From Pictodentalium vernedei (Eukaryota; Mollusca; Scaphopoda; Dentaliida; Dentaliidae): 64,000 nt of DNA. The stretch spans positions 36,894,484-36,958,483 of the forward strand of contig CM062291.1 of assembly GCA_031216915.1 (NCBI GenBank). The letters run 5' to 3'. Shown here in pieces: positions 55,420-64,000 of this stretch (within the stretch, counting starts at the first letter, position 1; every line of letters starts with the position of its first letter). Position numbers and translations under genes: made by a program. Below the pieces are notes generated by a model. The model had not been told where the DNA came from and ran no database searches. It saw only the letters and a program-made list of their open reading frames with translations.

Positions 55420-56150
55420 ACTAGTGCTCAAACGACTAGTGAATTTCAAAGTCGACTAGTCAATACCCAAAAGTCAAATCGACTTCAACTAGTCATTGGT
55501 GATAACTTGTCTCCTTATAACAGTGTTGGTGTTCCGGTAGAGTGCTGAAGGTCCAAATTTGGCTTCACTTGGGCATTCATATACAGCAACATACTGGAAC
55601 ATTATTCTGTTAATGTGCTTCTAATTATGCTAAGAGTGAAATTATATAGTCTTATTTAATTTGCCTTGTTGTGATTTATGGGAGAGTGCCTACCTGTCAC
55701 TTCAAATTTTCACCTGAACATTGGAAACTAATGTGAATTTATGGGCATGTATATACATGTACAATACTGTGAAAAGTTGTGTTTAAAATGTATACTACAT
55801 GTATGTTGGGCTATACCATTCAACAATGAACAAAATTTTTTACATTACTGTTATCTCTAATGTTGATTCCAGAATCAAATCATTCACTGATTATTAACCC
55901 TTTACCTAACATAACAGGCAAAACCGGCCAGCGCAGCACACAAAAATCGCCCTGCAATTTTTCTTATATTTTCATTTTTTCCTTCCAAAACATAGGTTAT
56001 GACCCATCATTGGAATGGGCCATCCTGCTCGTTCCAATGAGGGGTCATAACCTATGTTTTGGAAGCAAAAAATGAAAATATTTATTTATACAAGAATTTT
56101 TTTACGAGTGTCGTATACTACTAGCGTTAGGTAAAGGGTTAACCATTTAT
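55420..56150. repeat. Diverged inverted-repeat element around 'gactagtc' and family Q fragments
   Basis: 55420-55500 (actagtgaatttcaaagtcgactagtcaa) is matched inverted near 56640-56720 (gactagtcgactaatcg), suggesting an older element holding later insertions: a family Q copy (gtagagtgctgaaggtcc at ~55537; cagcactctactagtaccag at ~56503) and MITE A copy 15. Confidence 0.65.
55894..56142 (-). mobile_element. Palindromic TTAA MITE family A variant, copy 15
   Basis: TTAA at both ends. Hairpin arms end in ttccaaaacataggttatgac instead of tgtctcaaaaacatagg. Arms agree at the variable site (cattgg / ccaatg). Confidence 0.9.
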
Positions 56151-56356
56151 CCAACACTAGTTGCAGGAGAAAAAAAACAAAACATTTTTTTTCTTACAAA
56201 CCATAGCTTATCACCCCTCACTGCAATGAGCTCAATAAGCTTGTTTCAATGAGGGGTCATAAGCTATGGTTTGCCAGAGAAAAATCGGAAAAAAAAATAG
56301 CATGGTAATTTTTTTTTATGCAGGTGGTTTTGGCTGATTTCTTTGGTAAAGAGTAA
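56143..56356. mobile_element. Related palindromic element directly abutting copy 15
   Basis: caaaccatagcttatcacccctcactg / caatgaggggtcataagctatggtttg hairpin; it ends tttggtaaagagtaa. A further core variant. Confidence 0.75.
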
Positions 56357-56754
56357 CTGACCTGTCATATGTGACAGGTATGATTTATTTTTACCTGTCT
56401 CCATCAAATTTCTGACTGTCAGTGACAGGTGGACAGGTGTACTTTTCGAGTCCTGGCCTATAGGCAAATTAATAACATATCCTGATAGCCCAAAATAATT
56501 CAGCACTCTACTAGTACCAGTTAAAACAAACTACTGTCACTACTATTAGATGGCAATAGATGTATACACTGACTGCCCAATATTGCTGTTCAAACTGTCT
56601 GACAGTGGCACAGAAGGGATACTATTTACCTAAAAGCTTGAACTCCTCTGACTAGTCGACTGCACAATTGAGAGTCGACTACTGGTTTGCCCAGAGTCGA
56701 CATCGACTAGTCGACTAATCGTTTGAGTACTATTGACCACAACTGCCAACCTAA

Positions 56755-56998
56755 TTGACAATCTGAGCAGTTGAAAAAAAAAAGATTTTTCAAAATATTT
56801 CAACACATATCATGTGACATCTCATAGGAACGAACTCATCAGGCTCGTTCCAAGGAGAGGTCACATGGTTGGTTTTGTTGAAATTGTTTGAAAAATGTGA
56901 AGAAAAAATATAATTAAAATTAATTTAATTAATTAATTTAATTAGAAATAATTAGAATACAAAATGATGATATCCTGGGCATTGGGTAAAGGGTTAGC
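56755..56998. mobile_element. Palindromic MITE family B, diverged copy
   Basis: Partial arms (acatatcatgtgacatctc / gagaggtcacatggttgg) and right end attgggtaaagggtta. Confidence 0.75.
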
Positions 56999-57064
56999 CT
57001 CAAACTGAAGATCTGAAGTGACCAGATTTTTTTTGTGTTCTTCTGACATCCAGGATCACTTTGA

Positions 57065-57360
57065 GTCAGACAGTTTTTATGGGTGGAGGAAGCCAGAGTA
57101 CCCAGAGTTAACCACTGAGCAGCAGCAAGCAACTGTCAGACTCCCCAACATAACTCTGCACATGCAGAGTTAGCATTAGTTGAAGGAAAGTGACCTTCGA
57201 TGTGCAGTACACCTTAGTGCACAGCATCATCATGCCCCCAATCAGGATTAAGTGCCTTGTCCAAGGACACAATGCAGTTGCCCCTGGTCAGGATCAAACT
57301 GTGAACCTCTCAGTTTCAAATCTGATACTCTAAACACTGAGTCGCAGCACTCCCCAATGA
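57065..57360 (-). mobile_element. tRNA-headed SINE, diverged
   Basis: Inverted SINE: body from gacagtttttatgggtggaggaagcc to head with gtgaacctctcagtttcaaa ... cactgagtcgcagcactcccc. Confidence 0.85.
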
Positions 57361-57458
57361 CCAGAACACTTTTGGAAGGAATCTATAACCGTAGATTGAG
57401 ATAGTCGCTGATGTGTCTGCTAAAAATTCTGTACACAGGACTGGGGTGAGTAGGTAGT

Positions 57459-57664
57459 TTAACCCTTTACCTAACATGAAAAGCAGACGACACTTGCAAA
57501 CAAAATTCTTGAATAACTAATTTATTAGTTGGAACGAGCTCGTTCCAACGAGGGGTCATAACCTATGTTTTTGAGACAAAAAATGAAAATATTTTGAAAA
57601 TTAATTGGCGATTTTTGAGAATAGCGCTGGCCGGTTTTGGCCGTTATGTTGGGTAAAGGGTTAA
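57459..57664 (+). mobile_element. Palindromic TTAA MITE family A, copy 16 (left hairpin arm deleted)
   Basis: TTAA at both ends. The left hairpin arm is lost up to ggaacgagctcgttcc, so the central palindrome is short, as in copy 9. Confidence 0.9.
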
Positions 57665-57914
57665 AGGTGCCAATGTTTCAGACTGGTGCATCAATGCAGA
57701 GGTACAGGAGTCACAAACATAGCTTTGAACTAATTCTAATGAGGGACCATAAGGCCCCACAAAGTAGATCCTCTGTTTCTCAGGCCATTTTTGTAAACTT
57801 TCATGCAGGTTTTATATTTTATTTTTTATTTTGGTAATTACTTCTTTGCCATCAAAAATATATGTTTTAGGCCTCATAATCTACAGCATATCATGGGTGG
57901 TGGTATATTTCATC

Positions 57915-58230
57915 CCTTCAGTCTAAGAAGGCTTTGCAATGTTAAAGCATTGCAATGCCTTTTGCACTCAAGAGACAAATTTATCAATTTTATTAACTTG
58001 AGTAAAATATCAGACACAGACCATTTAATTTTTAATTTTTCAAGTTTGCATTGGTTATAAAAAGAGAGCATGCGGCAGACAAAATGACCATGCAGGAGGG
58101 CCTGAGAAACAGATTCTTAACTTTCTTAGGCCTAAGCAATGTTTTTGAGACAAAACATACTAAAATTTGAATGGTGATTTTTTTAGATAGAACTGGCTGG
58201 TTTTGTTGTTACAAGGAGTAAGCAGTTAAG
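57915..58230. repeat. Palindrome and decayed family A half
   Basis: aggctttgcaatgttaaagcattgcaatgcctt (57929-57961) hairpin; 58135-58228 keeps only a worn right arm of family A (gtttttgagacaaaacat...ctggctggttttg). Confidence 0.6.
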
Positions 58231-58607
58231 TGACTATATGAGAAAATAAAATATCATTATAAATTTTAAAAAAAAATGACTGAACAACCCGATTTTTCTA
58301 TTGGAGGAAACCTGAACCAAAACATTTAGTTTTTTCGCCTTAGGTGAGTCAACCATTAGTGTATGAATACATATGAACATACCTCACAACCAGATTAAAA
58401 CCAAAACCACCCAGCAAGCTTATATTCCTGCCCCAAGGAGTTTGTTTGTTTGTTGGGATGAACAGCACTTCAACAGCCAGAGTTGGGCCTTGCAAATATT
58501 CATACACTATCGAATTGAATATCGAATTAAATAGTGGCCATTATTCATGAATCAAATCGAACACTGAACCAAAAGTTTGAACACCTTTTCCCGATAGTAT
58601 TCCTATC

Positions 58608-59394
58608 CAGGCTTGGCAATTTCAGCAGAGCGATTTTTTAGCTCTCCTTACTGCCCTCCAGAAAGAATTAAGGGGAGCGAAAAATTGCCCTCCTAAATAT
58701 TTTGGTCTGGGATGATTGAGATTACATGTATTATGCTCACATTAAATTTTTGTTGTAAAGCAAAAATGTAATTTAACTTCGAAGTCACATAACATCACGT
58801 AATTTCATTTTAAAAGTGGTTTAGTGGTAAAAGGTAATGGCTGCAACCATATCCAAACACAGTTGCAATCATTTGAAGCAAAATGGGTCGCAGCAATATT
58901 TTTTTTTCTGTCAGTTTCAAGTTCAACAACTGACATCACAGTTTGAGGGGTAATTATTCAAGGAATATTGACACTATAATATACTACCATTACTACTATC
59001 CTGTCACTTGAAGCACTTGCACCAGGATGTGACTGTAGATTCAAGCAGACCTGTTGTCCAAGAAAGCCATATGCCTACCACTACCACCTTCAACCCCCGT
59101 GGGGGGTTGAAGGTGGTAGTGGTAAGCATATGACTTTCTTGGACAACAGGTCTGTGTACACACACAGGTCTTGTCAAGTGTGTGTTCGGTTGTTGAGTGA
59201 GACATCTAGATGTCTAAGAGATTTCGCTTTACCTTAGTAAAGTTAATAAAATCACTGATGTAGTCTGTTGGTTTCAGTTTCAATGAGTTCGTTCAACTGG
59301 ATACTTAGAATGCCGTGTAAAGCTAATTGCTCTCCTAAGCTGATTGAGGAGAGCAATTTTTTGCCCTCCTGCATTTTTCAGAATGCCAGGCCTG
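58608..59394. mobile_element. CAGGCCTGG-family element with 6-bp target duplication, nested
   Basis: Ends CAGGCTTGGCAAT / atgCCAGGCCTG bordered by CCTATC at 58602-58607 and 59395-59400. It contains a 109-bp palindrome. Confidence 0.8.
59046..59154. repeat. 109-bp near-perfect palindrome
   Basis: cagacctgttgtccaagaaag...ctaccactaccaccttcaaccccc and its reverse partner, with almost no loop. Confidence 0.93.
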
Positions 59395-60231
59395 CCTATC
59401 ACCACAATGGTTGAAATTGACAACCTAAAGGCAACAACCTTATGACCAGGTGACATAGATTTACGTCAGGGAATTCCTGATTGTTTTAGATTTTCACGCA
59501 GAATCAGAAACAGACACTTATAAGATTTGTTTTTGTAATCATTTGCTGGTAGAGATGTGCTTGTGGGAGCTTTCTGTAACAAAGTGGTTGTTTTCTTTTT
59601 TTAGAGGGGGGGGGGGGGGTCATGAAATTGGTCTATGGTGATGATTACTAATTACTCCTTGCATGTGCCCCTCAGGGATAACATTTGCTAATCTTATATT
59701 TGCCTGAGGATCACTATTATGCTCAACTTGATCCATCATTGCTTCAGCGCATGACGTTCTGGATTTCAGGAAACATTTTCCTCAGCTATATAATAAATGG
59801 AAATATCGAGAAGGAGAAAGAGAAATTTGATCTAGGAGGCCCTAGCAGTGTTAAATTCCATTTTGGTTGATGTCAACAACAATAACTATCGTCAATTTTT
59901 GGCATTTATAGATTCAGAGATGCAATTAAACACAGATGAAAACATTTGATAGATATTCGCGTGAATTGTCATATTGAATTTGAATTGTATATGGCAGTCA
60001 GATCGAATACATTTTCGAATACCAAATATTCGCAGGGCCCTAAGCCAGGGTCAAATCATGCTGGACAGTTTTACAGGTGGAAGAAGCCAGTGTACCTGAA
60101 AAGAACCACCGAGCATTGCCAAGGAACTGCCAGGCTCCCCAGCTTACTAACACTGCACAATCAGAGTTAACAGTGGTTGGAGGCAAGTGCACCATTGACA
60201 TTCAGTACACCTTAATACACAGCACCACTGT

Positions 60232-60901
60232 CAGGGATGTGGTGACAGTGGGGGGGGGGGGGGGGGGGGGGTGTCTCACCCCCCAGCTAGGAGTATCTTT
60301 TTCAATAGTTGGAAATTCCGAGGTCAAAAAGCAAATAGTTGGAAATTCAGTAAATTAACACTGTTCATGAAAAATATTAAAATTCCAACTAATGATGAGA
60401 AATTTTGATCTTTTGTTTCCAACTGGAAACTTGAGTTTCAAATTTTCTGCTCTAAAATTTCGACTCTGACATCAATCCGGTAAATTTTCTGACCCAGACA
60501 CATTATAAATGATGCTTTTTCCGTTTCAGGACTAGTGAAAATTTTCAGAAGGGTTCATAACCCTTTACCCAACGCAGACGATTTCAAAATTCATTATTTT
60601 AAATATCTTTTTTTTTTTTAATTTTCAACAAAACCATATCATGTGACCCCTCTTTGGAATGAGCTCAACGAGCTCGTTCCAAAGAGGGGTCACATGATAT
60701 GGTTTTGTTGAAATGTTTCAAAAAATAATATTTTTTCAGCAGTTGTATTTGCATATTACGCGGGCAGATGCGGGTGATTCATTGGGTAAAGGGTTAAAAG
60801 ATGTCACCCAGCGCTGCAGTGCAACCACCTATCGAAACCACTCACAGTTGGAATTTACACCGGTGGCACCCCCCAGCTGAAACCCTCTAGCCACATCCCT
60901 G
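60232..60901. mobile_element. hAT-type element (670 bp) inside the same SINE
   Basis: TIRs CAGGGATGTGG / CCACATCCCTG. Target copies ACCACTGT (60224-60231) and ACTACTGT (60902-60909), one mismatch. It has a G run at 60251-60271 and MITE B at 60557-60797. Confidence 0.9.
60557..60797. mobile_element. Palindromic MITE family B, nested in the hAT element
   Basis: ATAA left, TTAA right; termini CCCTTTACC / GGTAAAGGG. Arms agree at the variable site (ctttgg / ccaaag). Confidence 0.92.
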
Positions 60902-61126
60902 ACTACTGTGCCTCCACATGGGCAATCAGGGATTAAGTGCCTTACCAAAGGTCACAAGGTAATAACTGCTGGTCAGGATCGAATTGTCAAAATTTCAGTT
61001 TAAAGTCCAAGTCACTAGCCAGTGAGCACACCCACCCCACCACAAACAGTGAAACTTATTTTAAGAAGAAGCATAGTCCTTGTGGGCACAATCGACCTTG
61101 CACACCTATTTGGTCAAAACATACAT

Positions 61127-61480
61127 AGAACGACACATGTGTGTGATGGCACAAGTGCCATGTCAATTAACCCATTCACACGCGTGTCGTTCTGTGTTTA
61201 TTACATGCCTTCACGTCAATAAAAACAATTATTAGAAGGACACTGCACAATTCATTTGACAATTATCAACAAAAGGAACACATTTTATTGCCAAGCAAAT
61301 CTGCGAGGGGAACCTGTGTTACTATTTCGTCCCCAGAGTTCCAATGTGTTCTAAGTGCCTACTGGCACATAGAACACATTGGAACTCTGGGAACAATTTT
61401 TAGCTATCACTAGTGATTCAAACTGTAATTGCAGTGCATGATTTGTACAAAATTCCAGTGAAATTTTTTTTTTGCTTTTT
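61127..61480. repeat. Diverged repeat with palindrome P copy 6
   Basis: aacgacacatgtgtgtgatggc...gtgtcgttctgtg (61130-61200) is an inverted pair; related to 12800-12960 and 34440-34515. 61329-61393 is the P palindrome, arms ccagagttccaatgtgttct / agaacacattggaactctgg. Confidence 0.75.
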
Positions 61481-61760
61481 GTGTCGCCGCCCCACGAAGT
61501 GGGGAGCGACATATAGGGATTACTTTTGTCGTCATGCATCGTCCGCATCCCACTTTCTCTTATCCGCCACTCCTCTTTAACCTATGAATGGATTTTGATG
61601 AAACTTTCAGTGATTCTTTATCACATAATGGCATTGTGCACCTCCTATTTTATGTATTTTTTCCAGAGTTATGCCCCTTTTCCACTTAGAATTCTGTCTG
61701 AAACGCCAGGCGACACACGTCTTCCATGGAAGACTCACATCTAAGTTTATAAAAATAGTC
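61475..61760 (+). repeat. Element start 'tcgccgccccacgaagtggggagcgac'
   Basis: A terminal hairpin (ccccacgaagtgggg) followed by 'tttaacctatgaatggattttgatgaaactt' and 'ccagagttatgccccttttccac'. It resembles the starts at 18355 and 4485. No tandem array in this copy. Confidence 0.65.
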
Positions 61761-62049
61761 CATCAACGATTTCCGTTCTGCACGTATGTGCAGAACAGAT
61801 TTTCATTTTCCACATGGTTTAGTGTCGCTGTAAATGAGGATTTCATAGAACAGGCGTGTAATGAAAGCTTGTTCTACCTGAATGTAGACGAATGAGAATT
61901 TTGATTATCACACAATTAACATCAAATAGCTCATTACAGAAAATATCATTCCCAACACATCTTATGTAGGAATGAAATCAGAAGTCTATGTCAATACTGT
62001 AACATTGTGAGTTTGTTGGTTTTGAAAGAAGAATTGAATTAATCTTCCC

Positions 62050-62364
62050 ATATCCTTGAGCCTGATTGCCCACATGAGGGCACTGTGTACTAAGGCATAC
62101 TGCATGTAGATGATGCATTTGTCTTCAACCAATGCTAATCCTGCTTGAGTGGAGTTAGTACATTGCGGACTCCAACAATTGCTTGTTGTGGCTCAGTGGT
62201 TCTTTCTGGGTACTCCAGCTTCCTCTACCTGTAAAACTGTCTGACATGAGGAGACCCTGGCTGTTGAAAGTGTCATTAACCCCAATAAATAAATAAATAA
62301 ATTAATTAATTAATTAATTAATTAATTAATTAATTAATTAATTAATTAATTAATTAATTAATTA
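62050..62364 (+). mobile_element. SINE, 5'-truncated, with an (AATT)n tail
   Basis: Body from cctgattgcccacatgagggcac to ctgtaaaactgtctgacatgag; tail aataaataaataaa grading into about 18 attа-type units (62291-62364), probably an expanded tail. Confidence 0.88.
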
Positions 62365-62439
62365 AATGAATAATCTTGATTATTTTTCATTAACTGTCTA
62401 CCTGATGCAAATAGCCTGGAAACGTTTGCAGAAAACATT

Positions 62440-62570
62440 TCCTGAATAACTAAATATTTTTAATTCTTTGTCTCAAAAACGTAGCTTATAATCCCACATT
62501 GGAACAGGCTCAAGGAGCTTGTTCAAATGAGGGGGTCATTATGTTAGCTAAAAGTTTAAATTGCACATTA
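62440..62570. repeat. Decayed family A palindrome
   Basis: tgtctcaaaaacgtagcttataatccc / gagggggtcattatgttagc; ends lost. Confidence 0.6.
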
Positions 62571-62731
62571 TATGATAAAAAGAATCTCAAATTCATCACA
62601 ATTTGACATTAAATTTCTGAACTTTGTTCACTAAAATTGACCTGAACCTTGGTAAACCTCAGCTCAGATCTATTTTACTGAACTTGGTACAGAAATTCTA
62701 TATGAAATCGTGACTCATTAAAGATCCTCTC

Positions 62732-62978
62732 AAGCCAGAAAATAAGCAGACTGTCATATGCTAAATGAGGTCCCCCGGGGGGGAATTTAATGATGCTACC
62801 CTGCACAGCAGGGTATCATCACTAAATTTACCCTCTGTGAACCTCAATCTGAATCAGGGTCTCAAAACTAACAGAAAGAGGTACCCAGAGGATAAATTGA
62901 CCCATGGGATAGCATCATCAAATTCACCCTCTGGGGACCTCATTCTGTAAATGTCAGACTGCTTATTTTCAGGCCTGG
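62732..62978. mobile_element. R-family palindromic repeat, copy 6
   Basis: gccagaaaataagcagactgtcat to gtcagactgcttattttcaggcc. It ends about 30 bp below the exon A donor. Confidence 0.87.
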
Positions 62979-63009
62979 ATCCACTATTTATACAAGTAGA
63001 CACACTTAC

Positions 63010-63117
63010 CAATTTCCCTGACGCACTCTGTCCACCTTCATTGTTCCAGATATCTGGTATGATTGCTGAGTAGTAGGGTCCCCAAACACCAGGAACAAAG
63101 CATGGTTCTTGACTCAG
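63010..63117 (-). CDS. FGGY: FGGY exon A (fragment residues 1-36)
   Basis: Phase 0 at both ends; acceptor ...tttatttag and donor gtaagtg. It encodes [20 protein letters not shown] followed by [16 protein letters not shown]. The block [12 protein letters not shown] and the [11 protein letters not shown] stretch are hallmarks of the FGGY/ribulokinase group, where NEGGQS lies near the substrate and nucleotide cleft. The preceding exon should encode the GTSSCHM-like segment and is not in the window; at least 880 bp of intron separates it. Confidence 0.95.
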
Positions 63118-63207
63118 CTAAATAAAAAAATTATTCCACAAAAATAAATCTAGTAGTTTAATTCTTCAGGTTTTCATCAACAAAACACGATCATTTAACA
63201 CAAGCTA

Positions 63208-63417
63208 TTAACTGGTAGAGTGCTAAGTTTTTTTGGTTGTCAAAATTTTGTTCAGATGTTATTGCCTTGTTACAATTTATGGCACATCCACCCAGACTAA
63301 ATAATATAACAGCAAAATTTAACTGAAGCACGTTCACAGAAAATGAAGCCTTAAAGCTGTGATACCCACACTTCAGGATAAAGCCCCAAAACAGACTTCC
63401 AGCACCCAACCAGTTAA
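63208..63417. mobile_element. TTAA-flanked element, family Q
   Basis: TTAACTGGTAGAGTGCTAAG at the left, cttccagcacccaaccagTTAA at the right. The central hairpin is deleted (acaatttatggcacatcc). Confidence 0.88.
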
Positions 63418-63419
63418 TT

Positions 63420-64000
63420 ATACAATAACGTGATTTTAGGGCATTATGCTCCATAATCTCCGCTAATAGCTGTAGGGCTGCTAATCCCTTATGCAGGTCT
63501 GATAATTGAGCATTACACCTGAGAAAGTCATGTTGTTGTTATTATTATTATCAAGACCCATCCACAACTGACCATAAAAAATAAAAAAAATGGACGAAAC
63601 TTAGGTCAATTTAATAATAACTAACAACAGTCAATAGTGTATAATTCGGGGCCATGGACAAGTGCCTTGAATGTCGGGGAATTTAAATATGCATGAAGCA
63701 GAGAGACCAGGTTGCAAGGCGATAATGGCTAAAAATAGCTATCAGCGCCCTTTGCCCTAGTTTACTTTTTTAAAGGCAGGTTTGCCATACTGAGTTACAG
63801 GTGACGCAAATTCTTTATAATGTGACAAAAACCTCAACCCAAACTCATGAATAGGACGGATTTCTAATCCAGTTTTTGTTTCTTCATAATGTGCTAGTAG
63901 CACCTTATAAGTTGATAATAACTGAATATAAAATATGTTTTCATTTTTGGAATTCACTAAAAAGAAATTTTGCAAAATCCATTCCAATGAGGGGTCATAA
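63420..64000. other. FGGY intron, upstream side
   Basis: No exon recognised. The last ~60 bases (tttttggaattcactaaaaag...cattccaatgaggggtcataa) are the inverted form of the repeat at 33180-33260 and 51165-51255, cut by the window edge. Confidence 0.5.

Larger units (their letters stand above)
58483..60042. mobile_element. hAT-type element (1560 bp) inside the SINE
   Basis: TIRs TTGGGCCTTGCAAATATTC / gaatacc-aaatattcgcaGGGCCCTA. Target copies AGCCAGAG (58475-58482) and AGCCAGGG (60043-60050) differ by one base. No transposase ORF. It holds the nested element at 58608-59394. A G run lies at 59607-59619. Confidence 0.88.
58436..61026 (-). mobile_element. SINE split into three parts by two hAT elements
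   Basis: Three pieces join as one minus-strand SINE: 58436-58482 (tail gtttgtttgttgggatgaac...caacagccag), 60043-60231 (body, ttttacaggtggaagaagcc) and 60902-61026 (rest of the body and head side, 'gcctccacatgggcaatcagg'). The breaks coincide with hAT target duplications. Confidence 0.9.
24394..63117 (-). other. FGGY: FGGY carbohydrate kinase gene, 3' half (eight exons)
   Basis: Eight minus-strand exons with GT-AG borders join in phase into 254 residues that follow the C-terminal half of animal FGGY in order, ending at a stop. The family transfers phosphate from ATP to a pentulose; the human enzyme is known as a D-ribulose kinase, acting in the cytosol. Visible landmarks are [44 protein letters not shown] and EEESVLLGSAILGA, all in the C-lobe that closes over ATP. 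The N-lobe and the exon with the catalytic Asp are expected beyond position 64000. Intron sizes in transcript order are 7684, 8518, 4524, 545, 6573, 5965 and 4150 bp, filled mainly with mobile elements. The orthology call rests on remembered family sequence, not on a search. Confidence 0.95.

Overview
The window is AT-rich animal DNA with long introns and very dense short mobile elements. Families with an 'agctcacctga...tcaggtgagc' start, tRNA- and 5S-headed SINEs, poly-G runs and GT-AG split exons suggest a mollusc, most likely a bivalve. That organism call is inference from repeat style; no species marker is present. There are no bacterial-style genes.

One gene is certain. Eight exons on the minus strand (63117 down to 24394) splice in consistent phase into the last 254 residues of an FGGY-family pentulose kinase orthologous to animal FGGY (D-ribulose kinase). 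The N-terminal lobe and the catalytic-Asp exon lie beyond position 64000. The introns total about 38 kb and consist mostly of transposon copies and satellites.

Layout: 1-23.6 kb is downstream of FGGY. It holds three large composite elements with internal tandem arrays (0.8-3.0, 8.6-10.9, 15.2-16.5 kb), a 161-bp array at 18.4-19.7 kb, SINEs, palindromic MITEs, and weak remnants of plus-strand coding sequence at 5.0-6.9 kb. At 23.65-24.48 kb the last FGGY exon heads an 82-bp tandem array. From 24.5 to 63.0 kb are the FGGY introns, with a 27-bp minisatellite (25.65-26.58), a 29-bp minisatellite (39.4-39.64), a 71-74-bp array that copies the end and splice donor of one FGGY exon (41.64-42.02), a ~145-bp array (43.4-44.3) and a ~170-bp array (44.5-46.2). 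At least sixteen copies of one TTAA-flanked MITE with a long near-perfect hairpin are scattered throughout. Several hAT elements with 8-bp target duplications, and a SINE broken by two hAT elements (one carrying a further MITE), give a relative insertion history.

The most unusual observation is that two separate FGGY exons have had their 3' ends tandemly amplified downstream. One array (82 bp, six extra copies) reproduces the last ~20 codons and usually the stop; the other (71-74 bp, four extra copies) reproduces the last ~10 codons plus the splice donor region. The coding-derived peptides remain recognisable in most copies.
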